This document shows, piece by piece, positions 17,624-27,386 of a DNA stretch of 64,000 bases. The stretch comes from Actinomyces sp. ph3 (GTDB lineage Bacteria > Actinomycetota > Actinomycetes > Actinomycetales > Actinomycetaceae): contig NZ_CAGY01000005.1 of assembly GCF_000308055.1 (NCBI RefSeq), positions 241,639-305,638 of the forward strand, written 5' to 3'. The notes beneath the pieces were generated by a model, which worked only from the letters and a program-made list of their open reading frames with translations, was not told the origin of the DNA and ran no database searches. The first letter of the stretch is position 1, and each line of letters opens with the position of its first letter. Made by a program: the position numbers and the translations under genes.

Positions 17624-19192
17624 TTATGCGCGTGCGTCGAAGTGTTGAAGGCCGGAGTCCTCGCGAGAACCGCCCTGACCATCGCCGACATCGTGGTAGT
17701 CGTGAATCCATTCGATACGGTGAACCCACTTGACCATCTTGTAGCCGTGCTGAGAATCAGCACGCAGACGCAGGGGACCGCCGTAAACGTCGGGCAGAGG
17801 CTCGCCGTTCATGGCCCATGCAAGGATGCACTCATCATCGTCAACCATGGAAGGCTCCAGGCACTCGTAGTACGGAGTTGTTGGACCGCCGTCGTACATA
17901 TGCCCCACGTGTCCGTAGGAGGTGACCATAACGTAGCGTGCGCCCTCAGTTGGCTTCACCAAAGCTAAGACGTCCTTCAAACGGATGCCTTCCCACTTTG
18001 CAATGCCAGTCCATCCCTGCATGCAGGTGTGCATGGTGATGTTGGTGACGTGGCCAAGAGCCTTGAGCTCATCAATCGAGAAGGACTTCTCTTCCTCGAC
18101 CAGACCGCCAATCTCCAAGCGGTAGTCCTCGAAGCCGCGTTCACGCATTTCAACCCACTCTTCGGATTGCTCGCGTGTCGGGGGACGAGTGTTCACCCAG
18201 TGGAAAGGCGAAATATCGTCTTCGGTGAAGGTGCCTGTCTTGACCTGACGAGAGTGCATCTTGTCGAGGGTGAGCGAACGGATAGGCTGGGTTGCTCCCC
18301 AGACCAGACGCTGTGCGCGGCGCTTATCTTTCAATGACCAGTAGGACGCGCCGATCCATAGAGCGATTGCAAAAACAATTCCAAGAATCAGCATTGTCAC
18401 AGCTTGAGCGAATTGCGCTGCAGTGATGTCGTTGTAGTTTTCGCCCAGCATCATGTGTGCAATGTTGTACTGCGGGTGAACCACGAAAACCAGGGCAACG
18501 TGAATCACAACAAATACGCAGTAGAAAGCCATTCCAAGGAAGTGAATGGAACGCGCCGTCTGACGGTTATGGAAGAGCTTGACGTAACGAGGGAAGCGTC
18601 CTGCGAAGGTCGGGGACATGATCGGTCCGGTTGCAATCATCAAAGGTGCAACGATGAAGACGACTGTGAAGTACATGAGCTTCTGCAGGGCGTCATAGGG
18701 CTGGAAGTGTTCGATCGAAGGGATCTGCAATCCCATGTAGATCTTGGCGCTTTCCCAGGCCTCGGGGAAAATCGACCATGACGTAGGGACGATTCGGCGC
18801 CACTGGCCGGTTCCAAAAAGCAGAGCAACATAGATGAAGCCGTTGAGCAGCCAGATTGAGGTAACCAGGGCGTGCCATGCGCGTCCAAGTCCAATTTCGC
18901 CTCGTCCGGGGAGGGAGATCAGCGGGTGAAGACTGCGCTGATCGTCGCGAGCGGTGAACTCGCCGGGGACGGTCGAAACCTTGTCCTTGGTGAATTTGAT
19001 CCACTCAGAGCCGGGGGTGCAGTGGTTATTCCAGTACAGTCGCGGGTGAGATGCTAGAACTTCCCAGCCGGATCGAATGAGGAACCCCATCATGATGAAG
19101 TTGATGAAGTGGGTAATTCGAAGCCACGCGGGGAAGGTATCCAGATCAACGCCATTCACGATATTCGCGACTGCAATAAATGAGTGCGACAT
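17624..19192 (-). CDS. Cytochrome b561-type / sulfite-oxidase-type molybdoenzyme fusion
   Basis: A 522-residue protein joining two modules. Residues 1-290 are a b-type cytochrome membrane domain with about five helices (near 25-43, 105-127, 170-192, 218-240, 262-284) and His residues at helix positions (RITHFINF, AWHALVTS, SIHFLGMA, VVIHVALV) suited to haem. Residues 330-505 are a sulfite-oxidase-family molybdopterin domain; Cys390 in MHTCMQGW is the expected Mo ligand and YGGPLRL with KMVKWVHRIE are family marks. Known: in YedZ/MsrP systems these modules are separate proteins. Inferred: an electron path between quinone and a Mo centre acting on an oxo-anion, sulfoxide or similar. No Tat signal is seen. 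The start has AAGGAA 8 bases upstream. Confidence 0.88.
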   Translation of the reverse strand: MSHSFIAVANIVNGVDLDTFPAWLRITHFINFIMMGFLIRSGWEVLASHPRLYWNNHCTPGSEWIKFTKDKVSTVPGEFTARDDQRSLHPLISLPGRGEIGLGRAWHALVTSIWLLNGFIYVALLFGTGQWRRIVPTSWSIFPEAWESAKIYMGLQIPSIEHFQPYDALQKLMYFTVVFIVAPLMIATGPIMSPTFAGRFPRYVKLFHNRQTARSIHFLGMAFYCVFVVIHVALVFVVHPQYNIAHMMLGENYNDITAAQFAQAVTMLILGIVFAIALWIGASYWSLKDKRRAQRLVWGATQPIRSLTLDKMHSRQVKTGTFTEDDISPFHWVNTRPPTREQSEEWVEMRERGFEDYRLEIGGLVEEEKSFSIDELKALGHVTNITMHTCMQGWTGIAKWEGIRLKDVLALVKPTEGARYVMVTSYGHVGHMYDGGPTTPYYECLEPSMVDDDECILAWAMNGEPLPDVYGGPLRLRADSQHGYKMVKWVHRIEWIHDYHDVGDGQGGSREDSGLQHFDARA

Positions 19193-19433
19193 AGTGATTC
19201 CTTAGTTGATTCTGACACTGTGACATTTTTAGTTTAGGACGCCTTCGTCATAAAAAAGGAAAAAACCGAATTTATTTACGAATCCAGCTCAATTTGTCAC
19301 AATCGTATGGTTGTGCAAGAAAATAACGATTTTAGGAAGAATGAAGACGATATTTTTAAGCTGCGGAAAACTGTGTTTATTGGTTGAAATTGTTGATAAG
19401 GGTGTCAAAAGCGATTCAGGACTTTTGTCCTAA

Positions 19434-19494
19434 TTGACGAGGCCGTGGCAGGGCGTGCGAAGAAGTGCACACAACCCAGCCACGGCCTCGTCAA
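19434..19494 (-). terminator. Long-looped hairpin after poxB
   Basis: Perfect 16-pair arms TTGACGAGGCCGTGGC and GCCACGGCCTCGTCAA separated by 29 bases, 46 bases downstream of the poxB stop on the minus strand. Called a terminator on position. Confidence 0.6.
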
Positions 19495-19539
19495 GGAGAA
19501 GAAGCGCTATGAGGAAACGAAGAAAGCGCTCCCTCAGAC

Positions 19540-21282
19540 TTACAGGCGCGGAATGTTACGCATATTGGAAGTCGCCATTGCGACAGCTTCGCCAGCGCCG
19601 CGGTTGAGGACAATCTTGCTCATCGCGGTCGCGAAACCAATGACCTGTCCCGAACGGATCTCAGGCGGAAGTGAGAGCGCATTCGGATCGGTCATAACCT
19701 CGATCAAAGCGGGGCCGTTGTAAGCGAAGGCCTCTTGGAGCGCTCCGCGCAGGCGACTGGGCTCGGTGACGCGCTCGCCGTGGAAACCAATTGCGCTTGC
19801 GACTTCCGCGTAGTTCACGTCGTGGACATCGGTGCCGTAATCGGGCAGACCGTTTACCAGCATCTCGAGCTTCACCATACCCAGAGTCGAGTTGTTGAAG
19901 ACAACAACCTTGATGGGCAGGTCGTACATGCGTGCGGTTACCAGCTCACCAAGGAGCATCGAAAGTCCGCCGTCACCGGAAACGGAGATAACCTGACGGT
20001 TCGGGAAGGCAACTTGCGCACCGATTGCGTGAGGAAGCGCATTGGCCATCGAACCGTGTAAGAAAGAGCCGATCAGACGGCGGGTGCCAAGTGGATCGAT
20101 GTAGCGTGCGGTCCACACATTGCACATCCCCGTGTCAGCCGTAAAGATCGCATCCTTTGATGCAACCTCATTGAGGATGTGAGCAGCGTACTCGGGGTGA
20201 ATCGGTTTCATGTGCTCCGCATTGCGCGTGTAAGCGCCAACGGGGGAGTGCATGATCTTCGAATGCTTCTTCACCTTGGCCTTAAGGAAAGCGTCCGAAC
20301 GATCGCGGTCGAGCAGCGGCAAGAGCGCCGTAATCAAAGGCTTGACGTCACTGTGGATCGGAAGCGAAACGCTGGTGCGACGTCCTAGTTTTTCCGGATG
20401 GTTTTCGACCTGGACGGTAAATGTGTCAGGCAGGAATTGATCGTAGGGGAAGTCGGTGCCGAGCATGATGAGGACATCTGCATCATTCATGCCCTCAGCT
20501 GCTGCACCGTAACCCAGCAAGCCAGTCATGCCCACATCGAAGGGGTTGTCGTACTGGATGAAGTCCTTGCCACGCAGGGTGTGGCCGATGGGGGCCTTCA
20601 AAGCGTCGGCAAGCTCGATGACCTCGTCATGAGCGCCTTCCACACCAGCGCCAGCAAAGATTGCAACCTTCTTCGCCCGATTGAGAACATCTGCAAGCTG
20701 GCGGACATCTTCCCCATTCGGGCTCAGCACGGGGCGTCGGGAAGGTACGTACTTCGGTGAAGGTGAAGTTGCCTTTAGGTCGGAGACATCGCCGGGAAGG
20801 CTGATAACCGAGACTCCAGAAAGTTCAACAGCGTGACGGATTGCAGCGTTAACGACGCGCGGGGCCTGCTCTGCGCTGGAAATCATCTCGTTGTAAACCG
20901 AGCACTCATTAAACAAGCGATCGGGGTGCGTCTCTTGGAAGTACATCTGGCCGATTTGGACGCTGGGGATGTGCGAGGCGATTGCCAGAACGGGGGCGGC
21001 GGAGCGCTGTGCATCGTAGAGCCCGTTGATTAAGTGAAGGTTGCCCGGTCCGCACGAGCCTGCGCATACTGCCAACTTTCCGGTCAGTTGTGCTTCAGCG
21101 GCTGCAGCGAAAGCAGCGGCCTCTTCGTGGCGGACATGAACCCAATCGATTCCGCCCTTCTTGCTACCGCCAGACTTACGGATTGCATCGACAACGGGGT
21201 TGAGCGAGTCTCCAACAATGCCATAGACGCGGTGGACACCAGCGTCGATCAGTTGGGAGACAAGCTGCTCTGCAACGTTCAT
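19540..21282 (-). CDS. poxB: Pyruvate oxidase / pyruvate:quinone oxidoreductase (PoxB type)
   Basis: A 580-residue thiamine-diphosphate enzyme, full length for PoxB. The N-terminal Pyr domain has IVGDSLNPVVDAIR and the catalytic Glu in VRHEEAAAFAA; the central FAD domain spans about 190-330; the C-terminal PP domain has the ThDP motif SGDGGLSMLLGE through VVFNNSTLGM. It converts pyruvate to acetate and CO2, passing electrons to membrane quinone (family knowledge); the C-terminal tail after SLPPEI is where PoxB binds membrane. ATG 21282 has AAGGAG 8 bases upstream. It is transcribed alone from a promoter in the 177-base gap after the TPR gene. An oxygen-using pyruvate oxidase is a less likely alternative. 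Confidence 0.92.
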   Translation of the reverse strand: MNVAEQLVSQLIDAGVHRVYGIVGDSLNPVVDAIRKSGGSKKGGIDWVHVRHEEAAAFAAAAEAQLTGKLAVCAGSCGPGNLHLINGLYDAQRSAAPVLAIASHIPSVQIGQMYFQETHPDRLFNECSVYNEMISSAEQAPRVVNAAIRHAVELSGVSVISLPGDVSDLKATSPSPKYVPSRRPVLSPNGEDVRQLADVLNRAKKVAIFAGAGVEGAHDEVIELADALKAPIGHTLRGKDFIQYDNPFDVGMTGLLGYGAAAEGMNDADVLIMLGTDFPYDQFLPDTFTVQVENHPEKLGRRTSVSLPIHSDVKPLITALLPLLDRDRSDAFLKAKVKKHSKIMHSPVGAYTRNAEHMKPIHPEYAAHILNEVASKDAIFTADTGMCNVWTARYIDPLGTRRLIGSFLHGSMANALPHAIGAQVAFPNRQVISVSGDGGLSMLLGELVTARMYDLPIKVVVFNNSTLGMVKLEMLVNGLPDYGTDVHDVNYAEVASAIGFHGERVTEPSRLRGALQEAFAYNGPALIEVMTDPNALSLPPEIRSGQVIGFATAMSKIVLNRGAGEAVAMATSNMRNIPRL

Positions 21283-21459
21283 AGTCGCTCCTTGGTCTTT
21301 GTGTGAGCATTCCGTGAAATCTGGGCATCCAGCCCAAATAAATACGATCTGCTCCGAACAAGACCACCCTACACCGACTAAAGTCCTAGTACTTTGCGGG
21401 AGTGAGGCAAAGAACGAAGCTGCGAGTTGTCAGCGTTTCCTGTTCGTAAAGTCTTCTCC

Positions 21460-24400
21460 TTATGCCTCACCCTCGCCGCTGAGTTCCTTCTCGATCTCGC
21501 GGGCAAGAGTGCGGAGCTTTCCTGAGTGAAGGGAAGTGGTCTTAATGGTTTCCTTCACTTCGATGAGCAGATTGTGAAGCGCATCGGTGTCTCCAAGTTC
21601 GGAATAGCACTGAGATAGTGCAGCCAGTGGGAAGACATAGTTTTCGGCGTCCTTGATCTCTTTTTGGAGAGTGAAAGCTTCTTGTAGAAGCGGAATTGCC
21701 GGATAGGGATCGTGGGATGTCATGTACACCCATCCCTTAATGTAGGTAATCCCGGCACGGAGGAAAGCCATCTCCTGCGGGTCGAGTTCTTCTGGGAAGG
21801 AATCAAGCCAGGCAGATCCGGCATCTACAGCTTGAAGGGCACGTTCTTTATCGGCTTCCGACACCTTTCCCGTTGGGGTGTCGACGTAAGTCTTTGCGGC
21901 CATTCGAGTCAGAGCGATGACATCGTGGGGAGCCTTGAATGCTTTCGCGATCTCAAGAGCTCGCTCGATCGCTGCTAGCCGCTTGGGACGATCGTGCAGT
22001 CGCTTTGCGGCATCGTTGGCCAGCGATCCCGCGCGCGAGGCAGCGCGCAGGTTACCGCTTGCGACGAGTGGGTCAATGGCCGCCATTGCGGTTTCGTAGG
22101 CTTCTTCGTCTTGGTCGATGGACAGGTAGTAGCTTGCCAGGGTGAGGCGAATAAGCGCTGTCAGAAGCCGTGTGAAGGAGGAGTCGCCTGCCCGCGAAAT
22201 GGTTTGCTCAAGGAGCTCAATTGCTTCTTCGATGCGGTGTACACCTTCGAATGCATCCGAGATGATTGTCGCGGCAGACAATCCCAAGGAGCGCAGCGGT
22301 GTGCGCGTGATGATTTCGCTCAGGCGCAGGGCTTGGGAAACAGCCTCGGCTGATTCGTAGGCCTTGATGCTGGCAGTACAGATGATCAGTCGGGCAAAGA
22401 AAGCCGTGTAGGGGTCGCAGTGCGTCTCTAAACGAAGAGTCTGATCAGCCAGCTGAGCAGCTCGGCGGTAGTCGCTGATTTCAAGGTAAAGCTGTGCGCC
22501 CTCAAGGCTAAGAGTGCGCATGAATGCAGCCTCGCTGGTACCACTGTGCAGGCAAGCGGGTTTGAGGGATTCGATCGTGTCAAGGGCTTTGAGCGCTTGC
22601 TTTGATTTCTCTGAATCAAGGAAGATTTCGCCACAGGTACACAGGCAATCAATGATTGCTGCAATATCCTCGGCCTTCGTTGCGCCCCGGTTCAGTGTTG
22701 ACGTCATGGACGCAATTTGAGAGACGAAAGCGTCGCAGAACGCCACTGCGTCCTTTTGAAGGTCGCTCGGCGCTTCCATACCGAGCCACGAGTAGCGATC
22801 GAGCTCGCAGGAGTACCGAAGTAATTCCAGCTGCGTGATACTCAGATCCTTGCGACTGAAAGACGCTTGGGAGCGCCCGAAAATCTTCGCGAAGAAACCG
22901 GGGGTGACTAGGGGAGCGTCTTCAGACATTGAACGAATAACTGGCGCTACTCGCTCATAGACGGATTGAAACTTCTCGTGTTCTTTCCGCAAGGACAGAA
23001 GAGTTTTTGAAAAACTTGCAAAGGAAAGAGCCGCTTGAGGATCGCTTTCGTCAAAGTGCAGTTCATCGACATTCAAGGTGTTAACAAGACACCAATCTGT
23101 CAGAAGATTGGTCTCCACGTTGTAGCCGATGACATCCGTCTGTGCAGCGTAGCGATCAAAAGCCTCTTGCATCGAGGTCGGCAAGGGAGGCAGTGAATAG
23201 TCAATGGGCGGATAGGGGTTTGACTGGTCAATGGTCTCGGCCTGTGCGCGAGCGGTACGGGATGAGACCTGCTGCGCGGGCAACTCTTCACCCTCAATAG
23301 TCGACAGAGGATCGGGCATCGTCTCGCGCTCACCGACCAGCTCTAACTGCCATTCGCCCTGCGCACGTGTTTCTGCCTGTTCGTCGACTGCCCCGGCTTC
23401 AAGAACCTCACGCGCTAAACGGGTGTAGTAGTCATTCCCGTTACGCTGGTCAAAGAGAGAGGCAACATCCAATGCCCACTGCGAGAGCTTTTCGGCGGCC
23501 TCGGAAAGCGGAGTATTGACATCGAGCTGTGGTCCCTGGCACCACTGCGACTGTCCGGTGCACAGGGCCCCAAAAGGTTCATTGCCGTGACCGCGTCGTG
23601 TGGCCTCGATAGCCGTCAGCGCAGCGGCCGGAAGATAATCAGCAAGAAGCGAGGCACTTTCAAGGGAAGAGGTCATGCCGATACTGTCTCGCAGGATCTC
23701 TAAGGCGCGTTGCCAGCGCCCTGAACGCACGAGGTATTCGAGATGCAACCCGATGTAATCGATGCTGTTGGCAACGCCGCGGTGGTGCCGGTAGGAGCGA
23801 ATATGTGCTTCCCAAGCGGCCTCGGGACGCCCCGACATCAACAGCGGGATCATTGCTTTGGCGCGGATTCCGTGGGGCTGAGCTCCGCAGGCGCCCTCCT
23901 CGTCGAAAAGCGGCATCGCGGTGGCAACTGCACGTTCCCAATCCTTGTGAGCGACGGCCTCGTTAATCTGCTTCATAGGGTCGCAGCCTTCGCAATCACT
24001 AATCTGATCGCTCGGCGTAGAGCGCCACAAGGTCAGTGCTTCGCGGGCGTCATCCAGACGCCCCGTTCGCAAGCCGACCATCGCGCGCACCCCGTGAACT
24101 GCATGCATCGAAAACCCCTGGCCCGATACGAAGGCCGCAAGCGAGGTAATCAGTTCATCAATTTGCTCAATCGAGACCGCGGGGTTTCGACCTGCGGCGG
24201 CCACAGCGCTCTTGAAAAGCCATGCGAGTTCTTCGGTCTGCTCGGGAGTAAAGTCCGCTGAGTTCTTTTCAAAGCGGCTCAGAAGGAGTGAGACCGGAGC
24301 CAGTGCCTTCCATTCTTCGTTGCCCTGCTGATAGGACAAAGTCAGAGCGAGGTAGGCATCGATCTGCAATTCGGCCTCGCCCTCCAGCGCATCTGCCCAG

Positions 24401-24495
24401 ACAACCGCCTGTGCGACTTGGCTACTACGCGCCGGTCCCCATGGAAGCTGGGAGGTGAAGTCCAGGAGTTCGCGTACGTCTTCAGCGTTTGGCAT
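21460..24495 (-). CDS. Large TPR-like helical-repeat protein, partner of HSP90 gene
   Basis: A 1011-residue, almost wholly alpha-helical protein that I cannot assign to a named function. It begins with a conserved block (LPWGPARSSQVAQAVVWAD, YQQGNEEWKALAP), has a CEGCDPMKQINEAV motif near residue 200 with paired Cys, then MSGRPEAAWEAHIRSYR and LCTGQSQWCQGP. A charged Pro-containing linker at about 410-470 separates it from a second half with TPR-like pairs of helices (AQLADQTLRLETHCDPYTAF, IEEAIELLEQTI, PAIPLLQEAF). It has a paralogue at 27883-30912. It is 26 bases downstream of the HSP90-family gene in one operon, so it may be a co-chaperone or a client adaptor (inference). ATG 24495 has GGAAGGA 7 bases upstream. 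Confidence 0.85.
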   Translation of the reverse strand: MPNAEDVRELLDFTSQLPWGPARSSQVAQAVVWADALEGEAELQIDAYLALTLSYQQGNEEWKALAPVSLLLSRFEKNSADFTPEQTEELAWLFKSAVAAAGRNPAVSIEQIDELITSLAAFVSGQGFSMHAVHGVRAMVGLRTGRLDDAREALTLWRSTPSDQISDCEGCDPMKQINEAVAHKDWERAVATAMPLFDEEGACGAQPHGIRAKAMIPLLMSGRPEAAWEAHIRSYRHHRGVANSIDYIGLHLEYLVRSGRWQRALEILRDSIGMTSSLESASLLADYLPAAALTAIEATRRGHGNEPFGALCTGQSQWCQGPQLDVNTPLSEAAEKLSQWALDVASLFDQRNGNDYYTRLAREVLEAGAVDEQAETRAQGEWQLELVGERETMPDPLSTIEGEELPAQQVSSRTARAQAETIDQSNPYPPIDYSLPPLPTSMQEAFDRYAAQTDVIGYNVETNLLTDWCLVNTLNVDELHFDESDPQAALSFASFSKTLLSLRKEHEKFQSVYERVAPVIRSMSEDAPLVTPGFFAKIFGRSQASFSRKDLSITQLELLRYSCELDRYSWLGMEAPSDLQKDAVAFCDAFVSQIASMTSTLNRGATKAEDIAAIIDCLCTCGEIFLDSEKSKQALKALDTIESLKPACLHSGTSEAAFMRTLSLEGAQLYLEISDYRRAAQLADQTLRLETHCDPYTAFFARLIICTASIKAYESAEAVSQALRLSEIITRTPLRSLGLSAATIISDAFEGVHRIEEAIELLEQTISRAGDSSFTRLLTALIRLTLASYYLSIDQDEEAYETAMAAIDPLVASGNLRAASRAGSLANDAAKRLHDRPKRLAAIERALEIAKAFKAPHDVIALTRMAAKTYVDTPTGKVSEADKERALQAVDAGSAWLDSFPEELDPQEMAFLRAGITYIKGWVYMTSHDPYPAIPLLQEAFTLQKEIKDAENYVFPLAALSQCYSELGDTDALHNLLIEVKETIKTTSLHSGKLRTLAREIEKELSGEGEA

Positions 24496-24521
24496 GGGAG
24501 ATCCTTCCGAGCGTTGGAGAA

Positions 24522-26315
24522 TTAGTTGTCGGTCGTGCCGAGTGCCGAATCGAGCAGTGAGCCGAGGAGCTGTGCCGCCCAAGCCCGTTCTTTGGGCCCC
24601 AAAGTTTGGCGTCCCGCCAAGAGGCTTTGGACGTAGAGCCCGCGCAGGACACTAATAGCGGTCTGTGGGGAGCGGCTTGCCACGATCAATCGTGTCACCA
24701 ATGAATTCGAACGATTCAGTACCAGTCTGGGCGGCTTGGAGTTCGCGAAGGGATCGGTAACCCCCATGATTCCCGCCCACAGTTTCGAGGCCTGTGCCTG
24801 AGAATTGCGCTGAACGTGGCGTTCCGCGAAGTCCGGGTCAGGCAGGTAGAGTGCTGGCAGAGTAATTGGTGTGAAGCGGCGCAGTACTACTTCACAATCA
24901 GAGGGATCGATCGCCTCGGCCGCGAGCAGCATGAGGTCCATCGCCTCAGCTTGCTCCGACAAACTGCATTCTTCGAAGGCGTCGAGGAGCTCTGAGGGGT
25001 CGACCAGTTGAAGCTTCTGCGCCAAGGTCGAGTAACGGGGATCCGTCATCAGCGCATTGATGAGCTCTTCGTCGTAGGCATAGCCCGCATTCACCAGGAC
25101 TATGGACTGTGAGGCTGCGACATCGGCCAAGGCTCGGTACTGATCGACGGTACGCGTGTATCGGATCGTCTCCTCAGAGGAGAGGAGCGTCAGTATCGGA
25201 GCGGCTCCGACCGTGCTTTCCATGGGAACATAGCGAGCGGTGAGGTCAAGCATATAAGGGTCGCGCATGGCTACAGCACGCAGCCCCATCGCATGGGTGG
25301 AAATGAACTCGTTAAATCGCGAAGGTGAGTGTTTGGCCATCTCCTCGAGCCAGGTGCGGATCTCGCTACCAATAGCCTCGCGAGTATTTTCCAAGAGCTC
25401 ATCGTCGCTGAGTTGCTCGCGGGAGGCGGTCAAGCGCAAGTAATTTGCATTCCCAATGAAACGAACAAAATACGCCCACTGCGGAACGATTCCTTCGCAG
25501 GTCCGCGACACCAGCATCTTCTTTGCATATACCGTGTGGTTGGAGCTGGAGAGCGTATTCGGGCGCTGTGAAACCACCGCGATACCTTTAACTCCAGCGG
25601 CGGGAACATCGATGGGGATGATATCCATCCCTGAGGAGGCAAGATGCTCGTCGCACCACTGCTGTTGTTGCGAAGGCTCCAGTTCCCATACCGGCGTCTC
25701 ATTCCCGTGGAAAGTTGAAGCGGAGTCGGAACGTACTTCAATCGAAATCGGAAGAAGCGAGGCGAATTCGTCGACCAGGGCTCGCACGGTATCAGGATCG
25801 ATCCAGGGTTCGCCGGGGTGGGCCTCGAGAACCACTTCGGTACCGGCCTCACCCAAGTTGTGGGGGTCCGAGGCCGAGAGGGGCTGAGTGGTGTAGGTGC
25901 CTTCCGTCTTCCCTTCCCAGATCACGGTGGGGGAGTCAGGAGACTTAGCCGAACGCGAGTAAACGGTGATTGAGTCGGAAATCATGAAGCATGAGAGCAT
26001 GCCGATACCGAACTGGCCTAGGAAATCACTGCGAGCCATTCCCAATTCATCACGTTTTGATGAGGCGCCAATAGTCGAGAGCAGTCCCGCAGCTTCCTCC
26101 TCTGTGAGTCCGATTCCGCTATCGCGGCACTTCAGAGTGCGCCCTTCAATTGTGATGGTGACGCGGCGCGGGCACTCAGGATCCAGTGCGCTACGGGCCT
26201 CAATAGCGTCGAGGCCATTTTGGAGGAGCTCGCGAATGTATACGCGCGGACCGGAATACAGATTTCGGGAGAGAAGGTCAACCATCCCCCTGAGGTCCAC
26301 TTGGAATGTCGACAT
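24522..26315 (-). CDS. HSP90-family (HtpG-like) chaperone ATPase
   Basis: A 597-residue protein with a GHKL ATPase domain at the N-terminus: IRELLQNGLDAIEAR (Asn33, Asp36), CRDSGIGL (Asp65, Gly67, Gly69), TIGASSKRD, and FLGQFGIGMLSCFM as the ATP lid and glycine box. The middle domain follows with GTEVVLEAH, VYAKKMLVSR and LTASREQLSDDELLE, the last being the usual HSP90 catalytic-loop region. The last 250 residues diverge from classical HtpG and lack its usual C-terminal dimerisation sequence, which marks this as the actinobacterial HSP90-like branch. It starts directly after the stop of the EamA gene (TGA then ATG) and precedes the TPR-like gene, so all three are likely co-translated. Confidence 0.92.
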   Translation of the reverse strand: MSTFQVDLRGMVDLLSRNLYSGPRVYIRELLQNGLDAIEARSALDPECPRRVTITIEGRTLKCRDSGIGLTEEEAAGLLSTIGASSKRDELGMARSDFLGQFGIGMLSCFMISDSITVYSRSAKSPDSPTVIWEGKTEGTYTTQPLSASDPHNLGEAGTEVVLEAHPGEPWIDPDTVRALVDEFASLLPISIEVRSDSASTFHGNETPVWELEPSQQQQWCDEHLASSGMDIIPIDVPAAGVKGIAVVSQRPNTLSSSNHTVYAKKMLVSRTCEGIVPQWAYFVRFIGNANYLRLTASREQLSDDELLENTREAIGSEIRTWLEEMAKHSPSRFNEFISTHAMGLRAVAMRDPYMLDLTARYVPMESTVGAAPILTLLSSEETIRYTRTVDQYRALADVAASQSIVLVNAGYAYDEELINALMTDPRYSTLAQKLQLVDPSELLDAFEECSLSEQAEAMDLMLLAAEAIDPSDCEVVLRRFTPITLPALYLPDPDFAERHVQRNSQAQASKLWAGIMGVTDPFANSKPPRLVLNRSNSLVTRLIVASRSPQTAISVLRGLYVQSLLAGRQTLGPKERAWAAQLLGSLLDSALGTTDN

Positions 26316-27284
26316 TCACTTCCCCTCTGATGTTGCTTTTTCGTCGCCCGTTGCGGTAGAAGAACGACGATCCAGTCGCTTTGCGGAAATAAGATCCTTG
26401 AGACTGACAATAATAACGCCTGCCAAAATTAAAGCCATACCCGCGATATCGACAGGCGTGAAATGGGTTCCAACAAGAAGGAACGAAAAGAAAGTCGCAG
26501 AAATTGGCTGAAGGCAGGAAATGAGGCTTGCCCGTACCGGGCCGATATCGCCGACTCCCTGCAGGAATAGCGTGAATGCGAAGGTCGTGCCGACTAAGAC
26601 CAGTCCGGCCATGGCCATCACCGACATGAAATCCCACTTGATGGAGTAGGACCAGACGCGAACACCGAGGCCTAAGATGATTCCGCCGATGATAAAGCCA
26701 TACGCAACGACCAGTTCGCTGCCGTAGTGGCGGATGAGTTTGACGGGGATCAACGTGTAGAGAGCGAAACCGATCGCGCTGGCAAGACCCCAGTACAAGG
26801 CATCGGTGGAAATAGCCAGAGAGTCGATCTTCCCGTGGGTTGCCAGAATAAAGGTGCCCAATAAAGCAAAAGTAATGGCAAAGAGCTCGGTGTATTTCGG
26901 AAGACGGCGTGCGGTGATACAGACGAAAACGACAATCAGGATGGGACCGAGGAATTCAATGACCGTTGCCGTTCCCGCATTGGAATAGCCGATCGCGACA
27001 ACATAGGTTAACTGGCTGCCTGCAAGTCCGAGAACCGAATAAATGACCATCGGCAGGTAGGAACGACGGTTTCGCAGGAGGCTTCTGTGCAAGGCAGAAA
27101 AACCTCGGTCTTTAAAGAGAAGGAAGCCCATCGTAGTCGGTGCGGCAAGAAGCATTCGCATCGCGGTGAGCCAATAGGGGTTCGCGCCATAATCCTTCAT
27201 CAGGAATTCACTACAGACTCCCGAGAAGCCCCAGGCAATTGAGGCGAGGATCGTGATGAGATATCCACGAGTGCGCGTATTCAT
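26316..27284 (-). CDS. EamA-family (DMT) transporter
   Basis: A 322-residue protein with ten hydrophobic helices in two EamA halves: GYLITILASIAWGFSGV opens the first and DALYWGLASAIGFALYTLIP the second, with VEFLGPILIVVF and GTTFAFTLFLQGV as family marks. It resembles the RhaT/YdcZ/RarD type exporters; substrate is probably a metabolite or amino acid. ATG 27284 has AAGGAAG 5 bases upstream; a longer in-frame start at 27314 has none. First gene of the operon with the HSP90 and TPR-like genes. A mechanistic link to the chaperone is not obvious. The promoter is shared, divergently, with ohr. Confidence 0.88.
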   Translation of the reverse strand: MNTRTRGYLITILASIAWGFSGVCSEFLMKDYGANPYWLTAMRMLLAAPTTMGFLLFKDRGFSALHRSLLRNRRSYLPMVIYSVLGLAGSQLTYVVAIGYSNAGTATVIEFLGPILIVVFVCITARRLPKYTELFAITFALLGTFILATHGKIDSLAISTDALYWGLASAIGFALYTLIPVKLIRHYGSELVVAYGFIIGGIILGLGVRVWSYSIKWDFMSVMAMAGLVLVGTTFAFTLFLQGVGDIGPVRASLISCLQPISATFFSFLLVGTHFTPVDIAGMALILAGVIIVSLKDLISAKRLDRRSSTATGDEKATSEGK

Positions 27285-27386
27285 GGTCTTCCTTGGCGGT
27301 AATACTCGATGCACTCCACTCTATTCTTTTTCCTCCTAGGGCTTAAATATAGTGCGCTATTCGGACAAAAACGACACAATGGCGTC

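Noticed and set aside
19300..19330. CACAATCGTATGGTTGTG as a Crp/Fnr-type site upstream of the molybdoenzyme
   Set aside because: Arms are only 5 bases with an 8-base gap, unlike the usual TGTGA-N6-TCACA spacing.
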